This document shows, piece by piece, positions 44,312 through 56,719 of a stretch of DNA of 64,000 nucleotides. The notes beneath the pieces were generated by a model. That model did no database searches. It had not been told where the DNA came from and was given only the letters and a program-made list of their open reading frames with translations. The stretch covers positions 175,092,501 through 175,156,500 of the forward strand of contig CM028131.1 in NCBI GenBank assembly GCA_016271365.2. Direction: 5' to 3'. Position 1 is the first letter of the stretch; the number at the start of each line of letters is the position of its first letter. This stretch comes from Neoceratodus forsteri. Lineage: Eukaryota; Chordata; Ceratodontiformes; Ceratodontidae. The translations under genes and the position numbers were made by a program.

Positions 44312-45640
44312 ATAATATAAAAAAATGCTTGGAAAGCTGTTGCCCAATGATTATGATGGAGTGCACCCCCGCGCTCTCACTAGCATCACGTCATAACTTG
44401 GCTGAGCGCGGGGGCGGAGTGTGGGTGGCTTTTCAGACTGGAAAGTCCTCCAGGACCTGGTGTAACTAAATTTATGAACATTCTTACACTTATATTCTTT
44501 CACTATTTATGGACATCTGCACACAGAAAGAATTACTCTGAGGTAAGACACCCATGTATCGGGTCCCAAGGCTGAGGCTGGTGAATCTCTTTAAGCGGCC
44601 TCCCTCTAGTTGCATGTCATGTCCTCTGGTCCTGGCTTTTTTTTTTTTAACTGAAACGTGTTTTCTCCTCTAACCTTGTTTATGCCTTGGAGGTACTTGA
44701 ATGTTTCTATCATAACACCCCGCTCCCTCCTCTGCTCCAGTTTGTACATATTGAGGTAATTCACTCTCTCTTCATGAGGCTTTTGCTGTAACCCCCTGAC
44801 CACACAGTATTTGTCACCCTCCTCTGCACTGACTCCACCTTGTTGCTGTCTTTACCAAGATGTGGCCTCCAGAACTGCACACAGTACTCCAGATGAGGCC
44901 TCACTGGGGTTTTGTACAGTGGAACTATTGCCTCCCTTTGCTGGCTCATGATACCTCCGCCAATACAACCCAACATCCCATTGACTTTCCCTACTGCAAT
45001 AGTTGTCTGCCTGGTGAATTTCAAGTCATCTGTAATAATGATCACCAAGTCCCTTTCCTCCCTTGTAACTGTCAGCAGCTCCCACACCATCCTATAGCTT
45101 GTTCCTGGATTTTTACTCCCCACGTACATGACTTTGCACTCTTTTGCATTAAACCTCAGTTGCCACACTTCAGACCATCTCTCCACTATTTCCAAATCCC
45201 TTCTTATCCTTTCCATTCCATCTGGAGTGTATACCCTGTTGCAGATCTTAGTATCATCTGCAAACAGGCAAACTTTTCCCTCCAGCCCATCTGCAATGTT
45301 GCTAATGAAGACATTGAAGAGGAGTGACCCAAGCACTGAACCCTAAGGTACCCCACTGGTCACCTCCATTTCAACTGAGTGGGTTCCATTTACCAATGTC
45401 CTGTTTCCTGACCCCCAAACCAGTTTGCAACCCAGCTGTACCTTGTGTCCCACCCCAGACTACTGAGTTTATTGACCAGACTTCTATGTGGAACAGTATC
45501 AATGACTTTGCTGAAATTGAGGTAGGTGATATCTATGGTCCCCCGTGGTTCACTGCCTTTGTCACCCAGTCAAAGAAAGTCAATGAGATTTGTTTGATAG
45601 GACCTTTCTGATGTAAGCCCACGTTGCCTGGGATCTAGCA

Positions 45641-47786
45641 TGCCTATACAAACATACTAACATACTAAGATGCCAGCAGAGTAGGCCTTTATGGTCTATC
45701 GAGTTTGCTCAAAGATCAGCACCCATTTGGGGCACCGTAGCTGCCTTCCCCACCTCCCCAGTGAAACCCCCAACCTCCCTCCCACAACTGAAATACTCCT
45801 CCAGTTTCAGCATTACTCAGTTTCACCTACCCCCATACCTGTCCCAGCTCACTTGAACCCCTTCACAGTACTTACAGCCACCAGTTCCACAGGCAGCATG
45901 TTCCAGAGTTCCACCACCCTTTTGGTGAAGTAGTGTCTCCTTGTCTCCCCCCTGAGTCTCCCATCTATCAGCCTCACTGGGTGCCCCTTGGTGTTCTCCC
46001 CTCCCTGAGCTGGAACACCCTATCAAGGCTTACTCCATTTACCCCCTTAAGGTATTTAAAAACCTCAATCATATCACCTCTGTCCCTCCTCTCCTCCAGG
46101 GAGTACAAGTTGAGCTCCTCCAGTCTCTCCTCATAGGACCTATCCCTCAGACCCTGAATCATCCTGGTCACCCTCCCCGGGTCCTCTACAGGAGTGCAAT
46201 GTCCTTTTTAAAGTATGGGTGCCAAAACTACTTGCAGTATTCAAGGTGTGGTCTAACCAGGCAGTTATACATAGGGAGAAGCACATCCCGCCTTCTTGAG
46301 GTTATCCCCCTGGCGATGCACCCCAGCATTGTATTTGCTTTGGCTGCAGACCTTCTACACTGTTCAGAGTTGTTCATTTTGGCATCCGCTACCACCCCAA
46401 GGTCCTTCTCCCCACCTGAAGCCTGCAGTGTCTCTCCTTCCAAGAGGTACTCATGAGCTGGGTTCCTGAGCCCCAGGTGGAGAACCCTGCATTTCTTAGT
46501 ATTAAACCTCAGCTTCCAGGTGTGTGACCACCTCTCCAGAGTTTCCAGGTCCCTCTGTAGTGCTTCTGTACCCTCCTCCCCATCCACCACTGCCCCCAGC
46601 TTCAAGTCATTGGCAAAGAGGCTCATCTCACTCCTGATGACTTTTCTGATGTCTGAGATGTAAGCATTGAACAGGAGTATACCCAACACTGATCCATGTG
46701 GGATCCTGCTAATGACCCTCCTGGAAGAAGAAACCTCCCCCCCAACACTATGTCCTGACACAGCCCAGCTAGCCAGCTCCCTATTCACCTGACCATCTGT
46801 TCACCCACCCCCATTTCCCCCAGCTTTTCCACCAGTCCAGGATGTAGCACTGAGTCAAATGCCTTGCTGAAGTCTTGAAAGAAGACATCCACTGACTTGC
46901 CCTGGTCCTGCGCCTTTGTCACCCAATCGTTAGAACTCCACAAGGTTAGTTTGACATGATCTGCCTGGAACAAAGCCACGACGGTGATCATCCAGATGGC
47001 CCTATGCCTCCAGAAACACCCCAAACCTTTCTTTTAAGATGGTCTCCACCATTTTGCATACCAACAAAGTCAGGCTGATGATCCTGTAGTTCCCCGGCTC
47101 CTCACGTGAGCCACCTTTATGGATAGTCATGATGTGGGCCATCCTCCAGTCCTGAGGCACCCACCATGTCTGAAGGGAGGAGATAAAATGGTCCACCAGA
47201 GGTGCAGCCAGGACATCCGCCATCTACTTCAACACCCTGGAATGAAGACCATCCGGGACCAGTGCCTTCTCTGTTCTTAGGGACTACCGCCCCAGGTCTA
47301 GGGAAAACCAGACCATGGCATGATCACTCCCCGCCAGTGGTTCTCCAACCACTAGGTCCCTAACCAGTTTGCAATCTGTCAGGACCACATCCAGGATGCA
47401 ACCCTTCCACGTTGGGTCAGTCACCAGCTGGAAAAGGACCACATCCTGGAAGACATCCAGTAGGCAATGTTCCCTGGCCAATGAGGACACCATAGTTCCC
47501 CAATCAGCCACTGGCATGTTTAGGTCACCCAGCACCACTGTTCTACCTTCCCTCTAGCCACAGTGGTCCCTAAGATTTGCCACCAGGCCTTCCTCAAGAT
47601 ATTTTTCCTGCATGGGTGGTCTATAAACCACCCCTAGATTCGCTATCTTGCCCCCAGATGCCTGCAAGGTGACCCATGAAGCCTCTACATTTCCCTTCAT
47701 GCCCTCGACCCTGCCTAGCCATATGCCTTTCCTAATGATGAGTGCTACTCCCCCCCACCCACAGCCCTGTCCTTCCTATAGCTTCC
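45641..47786 (-). mobile_element. CR1-B: second CR1 subfamily nested in CR1-A
   Basis: The endonuclease part (47284-47538) reads MVLGDLNMPVADW and GSDHAMVWFSLDLG. RT pieces are GNYRIISLTLLVCKMVETIL (47002-47223), VFFQDFSKAFDSVLHPGLVE (46785-47024) and, at 46228-46788, MSLFANDLKLGAVV, where the catalytic A-D-D is A-N-D. The C-terminus reads RSYEERLEELNLYSLEERRD and then RGDMIEVFKYLKGVNGV. The 3' end has TGTTAGTATGTTTGTATAGG in reverse complement at about 45641. It interrupts CR1-A between IVEN and LDPRQRG. It is inactive. Confidence 0.85.
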
Positions 47787-50640
47787 AGGTTCTCCACTAT
47801 TCACTCCTTTAGGAGTGTCTCTATGATTTTTGCCACAATAGATGTTAGACTAACTGGCCTGTAATTTTCTACATCCTCCCTGCTCCCACTCTTGTGAAGG
47901 GGACAACATTTGTCCTTCTCCAGTACTCTGGGACTGTTCGAGTGTCAAGGGACTCATTGAACAGGTCCACTAGAGGGGCTGTGAGCTTTGTCCTCAGTTC
48001 CCTCAGGATTCTTGGATGTACGCCATCTGGACCCATGGCTTTGTCCACCCTTAGCTTTGTAAGCTCTTCCAGGACCTTTTCCTCTGTGAATGGGCTGGTG
48101 TCTACCTTCTTCCTCAATGTTTCTTTGCAGTCCAGCTGTGGTCCCCTCCCCTCTCCTCCCATAGTGAAGACTGAACAGAAATATTTGTTTAAGATAAATG
48201 CTTTCTCTATGTCTCTCTCTATAAACTCCCCCACTCCCTCTAAGTTTGGCTATCCCCTCTCCAGCCTTCCTTCTCTTGCTAATGTACCTATAGACTGTCT
48301 TGTCTCCATTTTTAACAGATTGAGCTATTCTCTCTTCTAGTTGAGCTTTTGCACTCCTTACAGCCTTCCCTGCCTCCCTCATACAGTTCTGGTACACTTC
48401 CCTGTCTTCATCCCTTTTTGATTCCTTGTACTTTCTGAAGGCTATTTTCTTGGCCCTCACCTTTTCTGCCATTGCCCTCAAGAACCAAAGTGGTTTCCTT
48501 GTTCTTTTCCCCTTGCTTACCATCCTTACACATTGACTTGTAACTTCCATTATGGCTGCCTTAATGTGTGCCTATTTCTCCTCTACTCCCCATCTCCCCT
48601 TTTGCCAGTGTTTTCTTAACCTGCGATTCTGACCTGGTAAAATCAGTCCTGCTGAAGTCTAAGACACTTGCTTTGATATGATTTAACTGTGTCCCTGTTT
48701 CCAGTTTGAACCACACCATATGGTGGTCGCTAGACCATAGTTGGCTTTCCACCTGGAGTTCTGCCACCTTGTCTCCATTGGTCAGTACCAGATCCAGTGT
48801 TGCACTGTCTCTGATGGGTTCTTGCACCAGCTATCTGAGACCTGCCCCTAGAATGGAGTCCATGAAGTCCCTTGCCCTAGCTGAGGCCCCTGCTGAGATG
48901 GATCAGTTGATATCCTGCATGTTAAAATCCTCCATTAGTAGGACTTCCCCTTTCATCATCATCTTATGTATGTTCTCCAGCATTACCTTGTCAATTTTCT
49001 TTTCCAGAGCACAGAGTCTGTAGATGACCCCTGTGTGAATAGCTGTTCCATTGCCTGGCTCAAAGGTGACCCATGCTTCTTCTGTCTGCACATGTGGGTT
49101 CTGAATTTATGTTGCCTTGATGTTATCTCCAATGTAAAGGGCACTCCCACACACACCTTTTTTGCCCTCCCTTTCTTTTCTGAACAGGGCATAACCTGGT
49201 ACATTTATTTCTCAGTTGTGATTGGTGGTGTACCATGTTTGGTTATGGCCACTATGTCCAGATTTGCCTCCGACATTGTAGCCACCAAGTCCAGGACCAT
49301 ATTCCTCAGAGTTTAAACATTAATATGCATGACCTTTCATGAATTGGGGTCCTGCTTCTGTTTCCCCTTGCCTTTGAATCCCTGCTTCCCCTCTTGCATT
49401 TGTCCCCCTGATTCCCCGCCTTGCATTTGTCTCCTTGTTCCCCTAACTTGCAATTGTCTAGCTTGCATTTGTCTAGCTTCTTCACATGGTATCAGGTACT
49501 TTCATTGCACTGCTTCCCCCTTCCTATCCCTCCCTGTGTCTGCAGTCCAGTTGGGGATGGGTCCATGTCATTGTTTTCTACCCTACCACCACCTCCCAGC
49601 TAAGTTTAAACCCTTCTCAAGGAAGATTTTAAACTTATTGGAAAGGACTGTGGGTCCCACCTCAGAAGGATACAGACCATTTCTTTTATAAAGGTCCCCA
49701 TCCCCTCAGGTAAGGCCCCAGTCCTCCACATAGCCAAATCCCTCCTCCACGAACCATTCATTCAGCCATGCATTGAAGTAATGGATGTGTCATGCCCTGT
49801 CTTCCCCATGCCCTGGACAGACAGCACCTCTGAGAAGGATAGAGAGGCTGCTGTCTGCTTGAGGTCCCTCCCCAGCCTCCTAAACTCCCCCACACTTGTT
49901 CTAAACTTTCCTCACCTGTGAGGTAATTTTCCCTAAGTGGACTATGACATCAAGCTCCCCCCTCCTAGGTATTACCCTTGCAATCCCAAGGATTCATCCC
50001 ATCCCTCCAAGCAGTGCCTCCTGATAGGCACTTTACTCACTCTCCATCCTGTTGCCTTTTCCTGGTTGAATTGCCCTGACAGTTGAGTACCCCACCAGGA
50101 GTTGCTTCCTTCTCTGCTGGGGTCTACCACTATTGTCCCCTCAGTGTCCATCCCAGATGTCCCCTCCATTCCCCTCAGGGACTACCTTGAGGGCTGTAAT
50201 TAGACCTCCCCTTTCTTCCACAACTGCAAAGGAATTATCTAGAGGTACCATTGAGGGGGATGTGCCTCTGCACCTCTGCCCCCACCCTCCCTGAGCCCAC
50301 CTTAGTCCATCTACTCTTACTGATAGGCATCCTTTGAGTGAGTGTGGCTTGACTATGTGGTCTCTGGAAAGAACAGAGGACGTCTGAATCCTTTTCAGTG
50401 CAGCTCAGAGACTGGCAACCTCTGCCTTCAGCCCAGAGAGGTGCCTGCAAATTGGGTAGCACCACAACATCCAGAATGTCCTTCTGAACACTGTTGCCTC
50501 ACAACGACTGCATTGCACCAGTCCTGCCATCGTATGTCACTGTTGGAGTGTAAGGTGCTTCTCTACTGTGTCCTTCCTCCTTGCTGGTCTATATCTGCTT
50601 CCAGTATCCCCAGTTGTGAGAACCTGCTTTAGTGTGTGGC

Positions 50641-51559
50641 TGTATAAAATACAAATATATATGTATATTTATTTTTATATACCCCAGGCAGCTGTTGTAA
50701 TATACTTGGGGCGCAGGCCTATAAAAGTAGGATGTGCTCTGGGGTGGGTGGGTTGAGGAGTGGGTGGGCAGCCCTCCTAGGAAACAATCAGCCAAGTATG
50801 ACTGTATCTCCTCTGTGCCCCAAGTGTACTCCCAATTGCAATGGAACCATTACCATTGTTCAATTACTCCAGTCCATTGCCACACCAGTGCCCCTCTGCA
50901 GCTAGTTCCTCCTATATTCCTGGCATCCTGAATTTAATTAACATAAGTTCAACACCTTTCCCCCACAGCAGCAAGTCCCCATATACTGCCAGAAATAGTA
51001 GTCCCTCCTTTCTTTCACCATGGCAAAGCCTCCATTCAAAAGTTCAGTGAAATAGATACAGATATATTGAATTAAATAGTGATATACATATGCACACTGG
51101 GAAAACCATCCCACTGAGACACATCATACCTGTGTTTCAGCTCAGCTGAAGCTTTTATTGGGAACCTCTGAAGTATTGCCTGTTCTAGAATAAAAATAAG
51201 AAAAGAACCTTTCCATGGAAAACAATAGTAGTAGCCCAAAATGGAAGTCAGGAAGTAACATGTAAAGAGTATGAAACAAAAATATGCAAATGTCGGTCTG
51301 ACAAAATGTTTTTCAATATGTTCAGTTTGGGTGTGCCCATAAATACTTAAACCTGAGTTGCTGCAATATTTCTGCATGTTCTCTATCTACCCCACTTTTT
51401 GTATTACTGAGGATATCAGCATTGTTATCTGAAATGATTAGTTTGTATTTTTTGTATTCATGTGTTGTATATGCTCTGTGGATGCCACTGTAAAGGAGTT
51501 GTCTTAATTGCTTTCCTATTTCTTTTTGAAGAAACATATTAATAAATGAATATGCAGAA
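50641..51559. other. CR1-A 5' end and unassigned sequence
   Basis: 50641-about 50940 probably belongs to the CR1-A 5' region: GCCTATAAAAGTAGG near 50715 has a counterpart in CR1-C near 33275. 51070-51560 includes, on the minus strand, AGCTGAAACACAGGTATG and AATAAAAGCTTCAGC, reminiscent of a PLE terminal repeat, but no PLE protein is nearby. Confidence 0.35.
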
Positions 51560-51872
51560 AAAGAAGATCCATCTCACTTCAGATTGTGTTTATGTTAGGG
51601 CTGAGTTCTGCTAAGCGGACAAAAGGGATGCTTCCCAGATTACTGCAGATTTTCACCATTTATACCATTTATACCATTTTAGTTTTATTGAAAGCCAGAA
51701 AAGTGTTTGAGAACCTGATCTGAAAGTTGTTATAATCAAGATGGAGAGCATTTGATTATCATCAGCATACCTATGTACTGTAGTATACAGGAATGGACAG
51801 AGAGATGAAGGTCATTCACAAGGACCCTAAAAGGAATGCATCAAGCATAGAACACTAGAGGTCCCCCCATGT
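51560..51872 (-). mobile_element. L2-like LINE fragment (LINE-alpha, catalytic box)
   Basis: The minus strand near 51765 reads HRYADDNQMLS, the RT catalytic box. It may be the downstream half of the LINE piece at 53690-54270, separated by LINE-beta; the block that would prove the join is missing. Confidence 0.55.
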
Positions 51873-51879
51873 GCCATTT

Positions 51880-53335
51880 ATTATTTTTTTTTATTTAATC
51901 ATTTGTTAACTGGGTAAGGACACTGGGCCAAAGTCCCTTTTTCAGGTCTGATCCAGATACAGAAATACAAAATTGACAAAACATCAACAAATAATACAAT
52001 TACTTAATACATTTACAAATTGAGTTTGTCAGTAAAAATTGTTTAAACATAAATTTAAAACTCACAGCTGAATTCACCCCATGAATAGACACAGGGAATG
52101 AATTTAAAAATTGCAGAGCAGAGTTAGAAAATGCACGAGGCCCAAGTTTTTGTCTACATATTGAAGTTTCAAGCTGCAAACCATTTGCAGACCTAAGCAT
52201 TGGTGGTACCTTATGAACTGAAAATAAATCAGACAAATAAAACAATGGACTCAAAGAAATAGATTTAAAAATAAAACACCCATAAAAATATTCAATTCTT
52301 GAACTAATAGACATCCAACCTAACTGAGAATACAAATCACAATGATATGTATGATAAGAAACTGATAAAACAAAACAACAGATATTATTACTGTACATGT
52401 TACTGACAATGTGTTTAACTCCTTAATACCTAACTTAAAATAAATGCTGGCAGCATAATCCATGTGGGAAAGAAGAGAACCAACAGCTATTGATTTTCTG
52501 GTTTGGGGAGTAAAATATGACTTGAATTTATACAAAAGACTCAATTTTTAATTTACTTTTCTACAGACTGAAATAACTTAAAAAGAAAAATTAAATACTG
52601 GATCCAACAAAACACCAAGATATTTGAACTGTTGTACTTTGTTCAATAGTTACCCCAGCCAAATCATAAACTGATAAATTGCAACAACCCTTCAACATTG
52701 AATTTATTCCAAACAACACTGAGTTTGTTTCCTTTGAGTTTAGTACCATAGAACTATTAACAAACCAATTACAAATAATATTAAAATCCTGTTGAATTGA
52801 CGGAACAATGGTAGAAGTTGAATTAGCTTGATAAAACAAAATAAAATCATCTGCATAAAGAATAGTATCACAAACTCAACATTGAGATGGTAATTGATTT
52901 ACAAACAACATAAACAGCAGGGGGTCCCAATATGGACCCCTGCGGGGCCCCACAACAAATAAAAGACTCATGAGACTTAGTGGAATCAATATAGACCTCC
53001 TGAGACCTCCCAGATAAATAGTACCTGACCCTGGCCACTGAGGAATCTAAGAAACCCAGCTCCTGCAGCTTAACACAAGTCAATTTATGCTCAGTAAGAT
53101 CAAATGCCTTGGTCATATCCACAAACACCGCACCTGCCATTAAGCCTATTTCAGACCCTCACAGGACAGTGTCTGTGAATCGGACCAAGGCCGTTCCTGT
53201 TCCATAGTTCTTACGAAACCCATGTTGCCGGGCACAAAGCAAACCATGAACCTCCAGTTAGTCATTTATCTGACTGCAACTGGGAGGAGTCTCATGTGCT
53301 ATATTGTCCATCACTATTTTATCAGGATTGGCCTG
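51880..53335 (-). mobile_element. L2/Rex1-like LINE (LINE-beta)
   Basis: The RT palm at 52868-53140 reads AGAVFVDMTKAFDLTEHKLT, then CCGAPQGSILGP (motif B). The catalytic box TILYADDF lies near 52845-52867, followed by NWFVNSSMVLNSKETNSVLF (52591-52839). The C-terminus (52000-52398) ends LQLETSICRQKLGPRAFSNS. An A/T-rich 3' tail lies at 51880-51905. It is 5'-truncated before the fingers, and frames are broken between blocks. Confidence 0.8.
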
Positions 53336-53344
53336 CAATATATG

Positions 53345-53650
53345 AATAGGGATGTAGTGAAGTTAAACTTTGCTGGCAAAGTTACAAAACTTCAACTTTG
53401 TGAAGCTTTGTAAAGTTCCTATTGTCATCACCAACGTCGATTGCGCTGACTTCACAACACTTTTTTTCTGGTGATGTGCCACTTATTCTCATGAAGTTCC
53501 TAGTTCATGAGCAGAGTTTGGTCTCTTTTGGGGGAAAAAAGTGCCACTTTGCCTGCCAAAAAATGTTGCAAAGTCAGCACTTTGAACTTCAAAAAGTTGG
53601 CCAACTTCGTAAAGTTCTGTAAAAGCAGAATATTCTCGGCTTTGCATGTC
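53345..53650. mobile_element. ~305 bp MITE-like element
   Basis: Both ends are rich in AACTTTGC/AAGTT words in opposite orientation (GAAGTTAAACTTTGCTGGCA at the left; complement of CAGAACTTTACGAAGTTGGC at the right). Pairing is imperfect. No coding capacity. Confidence 0.4.
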
Positions 53651-53689
53651 ACTGTGTATGACCTGAACAAGATGATTACAATGCAAGTG

Positions 53690-54240
53690 ATGCAAATGGC
53701 TGCATGCTAAGCAGAATAAGGGTATGATTTACAGTGTTAAATACTTTGGTTAGGCCTACAAATATGTTGTCAGTAAGAAGACTTAGATCCATGTTGGTGA
53801 CTATATAGTTAGTAAGACAAAGAAGAGAAGTTGGAGTAGAATTCAGATGGCAGAAACTAGATTGGAAAGGGATGAACAGAAAGAGTCCTAGCTTGCTGAT
53901 CAACTCCTAAATGATCCACCTTTCAAGGATTTAGGATACTGCTCAGAGTAGGAGATTCGGACAGAATTTGTCAGGAAAGTCCACAGCTCTATCTTTTGTG
54001 AAGGGGGATGGCTAACATTTACATCCAGGCTGCATGAAAGAAGGGTCACAATGTCAGTGTCAGTGATGGCAGTGAATCCGAGTTTTGAAAACTTGGTGGG
54101 CAGAAAATCAGGACAACAGCTGGAACAGAGATTAATGCGAGTCAACTCTTTTAGAATCTCCAATGGATTGATATTGGCAAGTGAGTTCTGCACTTGGATG
54201 CATTCTGATTTAGAGTTATAGGTGTTAGACTGGAAAAATA
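53690..54240 (-). mobile_element. L2-like LINE fragment (upstream part of LINE-alpha?)
   Basis: 53676-53903 encodes NIFVGLTKVFNTVNHTLIL, a mutated RT motif A (usually FLDLTKAFDTVNH). 53900-54193 encodes a linker with FLPTKFSKLGFTAITDTDIV. It is pseudogenic. Confidence 0.6.
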
Positions 54241-54246
54241 GGCATG

Positions 54247-54426
54247 GACATAATCACTTACTTAGAGCCATCTATAAAGTAATTGTTTAAGGTGTTAGCA
54301 ATAATGTTGTTATCACCAGTTGAAGAACCAGTTTAGACATAATCACTTACTTTGGGCCATCTATAAAGTATTTGTTTAATGTGTTAGCAATGATGTTGTG
54401 GTCATAGCCAGTTGAGGAAGCAGTTT
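54247..54426 (+). repeat. 89 bp tandem duplication
   Basis: Two units begin GACATAATCACTTACTT at 54247 and 54336 and end near CCAGTTGAAGAACCAGTTT. They differ by a few substitutions. Confidence 0.85.
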
Positions 54427-54982
54427 ACAACTATGGGATAAGTGGCCTTCAAGGAGGGTTTAAAACATTAACTAATCATCAGAACTTGCTGTGTTTTTAC
54501 AGTAGGTTTCCTTCTACAAATTAGTAAGAACATTTTTCTTTCTGACCTGGTGACATTTGTATAAGTAATCAGTTTTTAATGTGGAAATGTTTAGTAGAGG
54601 GGATCTCTAATCTCTATATTTGAAAGAGGCAGAACTATAATCTCTTTGGAGATTGATTCTTTTATTGTATTCCATGGAAAAAGTTTTCAGAGAAGCAGAA
54701 GCTCTCCTGCATATTTTTAAGAGTAGGGGAAATGAATTTCCTATGGGTTACTGTCTAATATAGCCTCTATTTGATAATCTGGTGTGTGTGAAAGTCTGCC
54801 TGAGGAGCTGCTAGAGGCTATGGGCTTGAGTTTCAAAGTGGGTGTCTGGGATTTGCCATCCCATTATTGCACAATTACATAACTTGTGGCACAAAATTAA
54901 ACCACATGCAACTTAGTCTGACATTTTTTCAGTTACCTCAATTGGTTTATACAAAATGACACATACATCTAAAAAATACAAA
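54427..54982. other. No recognisable feature
   Basis: Non-coding sequence between LINE and PLE remains. Confidence 0.35.
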
Positions 54983-55243
54983 AACACAAGCTAAAGTGTA
55001 CACTGGGTAGGTGGTACTCACAAATAAACTATCCATACACTTCAACAATTCGGGCACATCACCAGCATATATATCTGACTCCTTAAGGTAAAGTTTGTAG
55101 TTCTTTATTGAGAGAATAAAACCACCATTTCGGCACATGCTTGACGTGCTTGTGAACCTCCTGGTTCCTTTCGCAAAAGCTGATGTGCCATACTAACAAA
55201 CCACAGCTAAATACTTAATGAACACTATCAACACAGATAAATT
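54983..55243 (-). repeat. PLE-3 terminal repeat, downstream copy
   Basis: It aligns with 61145-61408 over its whole length, sharing CACTTCAACAATTCG, CACCAGCATATATAT, TAGTTCTTTATTGA and AACCTCCTGGTTCCTTTC. It includes a conserved stem, GGAACC-AGGA-GGTTC (reverse complement at 55153-55168). Confidence 0.9.
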
Positions 55244-56719
55244 ACAGCATTTCATTGGTGCAAGATCATCACATGTTGAAACCCTTTAACCATCAATTAA
55301 TTATGTGCTAGTAAAAATGTGCTCTCAGCACCATCACCAGTATTAAAACAGCAATTGCTTCACAAACATAGGAAGGTAAACAAAGGACGGGGGGGGGTCA
55401 GATCTTAAATACGTATAACATTCAAAACATGTCAATGACAGCATCAGAGGAATAATACAGATCAGTATGCCATTAAATACAAGTACAGACATTATCTTTG
55501 TTCTAAATATTCTCTCAAATTAAATCCTTCATTTAAACCCACACCTTTTATAGCCCTCAATTTTATAATCCAATAACTTTCTCTTTTTAATAACAAATTC
55601 TCAAAATTCCCTCCCCTTGGGTTTCTACTAACTTTGTTGATTACGGTAAATATCATATTATCGTTGTCCCTGGCTTCACTGAATTTAAATGCACTGCTGT
55701 TGCATATAGTGGGTCATTTATTTCTATTGCCCGCATATGCTCGCCCAACCCTTGTTTAAAGGGGCGTAGTGTTTTTCCAATATAAAATGCATTACAAGAA
55801 CACTATGCCAGATATACAACACAACTTGTGTTGCATGTTGCAAATTGCCTAATCTCAAACTCTTTTTTTACATTAATGATTGAAAAAGTGCTACAACTTC
55901 TTACTTTTTCACAGTAAAGACAATTTTTGCATCTAAAACACCCTTTCTTGTCATCTAACCAGGTCCTCTCTTTTTTCTTAATAAAATGACTGTTTACCAA
56001 TGCATCCTTCAAAAAGTATGAGCTTTTCTAAAAGACATTCTTGGAGCCACTTTCACTATGTTTTTGAAAGCTGGATCACTCCCCAAAACATTCCAGTGCT
56101 TATTGGTTATGTTTTGTACTTCAAAGGCCTGAGACAAATATGTAGTGACATAGTTAAACCTTATATTCTTACTTACATCTCTATCATTTGTTTTGGGTAA
56201 CAGCGAATTCTGTCTATTGCTATTTTCTGCTACAACTTGCAGTGCTCCCAGATCAGGCAAAGCATTTTCCTGTAGTGCACCCTAATTTTCCCTGTAAAAC
56301 TGGGATGAAATTCCTGTAGATTTTCCTGTGTGCACAAATCAATGTAAGTACGCAATTGGTGTCATTGTGCCAGTCAATAAAATCACTAGGGCAAATGTTC
56401 AGGCTGTTTTATGTGTTCTTGTTTATTTTAAATATAAAAAATTACCTACAACGTATCACATATCTCTACAACTGTAAGAACTTTATAAGTAACAATATAA
56501 TACCATCTTGAGGTTCTGGGGACATGTTGGAACCTATAAAGCTCAGTTCTCAAGGTTCACATGTCTTCAGAACCTCCTGAAGGTATTATAACCTTGTAAT
56601 AATACAGTCCCTTATACAGTATTCTATTTATAGTATGAAATGCCTTAACTTAAAATTTACCCCATAATCCACAAACTGGTACATTTTGTGTTCTGCTCAC
56701 AATGCATGAAAGGGGAATA

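Larger units (their letters stand above)
41194..44534. mobile_element. Foldback element inserted in the CR1-A 3' region, carrying a LINE
   Basis: The arms at 41194-41420 and 44309-44534 are reverse complements over about 227 bases. They share AATTCTTTCTRTGTGCAGAT at the outer ends, TTACACCAGGTCCTGGAGGA in the middle and GCATTTTTTTATATTATAAT at the inner ends. The interior holds an L2-like LINE, a 66-base copy of nearby CR1 sequence and a 93-base hairpin. The clean continuation of CR1-A on both sides shows it is an insertion. The target duplication is not resolved. Confidence 0.78.
41046..50640 (-). mobile_element. CR1-A: CR1 LINE split by two later insertions
   Basis: Its segments are 41046-41190 (3' end), 44535-45640, and 47787-about 50640. 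The 3' tail is TTCTATGTATCTGTGTATCT. The C-terminal RT (44606-45336) contains an intact FADDTKI near 45250 and RPHLEYCVQFWRPHLGKD. After the second insertion it resumes with VAKIIETLLKE, AMGPDGVHPRILREL and the endonuclease end SSDHHMVWFKLE (S-D-H intact). The endonuclease start is near 49090-49300. ORF1 near 50000-50200 reads KQLLVGYSTVR where the esterase nucleophile box is normally G-D-S. Frameshifts are numerous, so it is inactive. Confidence 0.85.

Noticed and set aside
50700..50730. TATAAAAG as a host promoter TATA box
   Set aside because: It lies in the likely 5' region of CR1-A and has a counterpart in CR1-C near 33275, with no host gene downstream.
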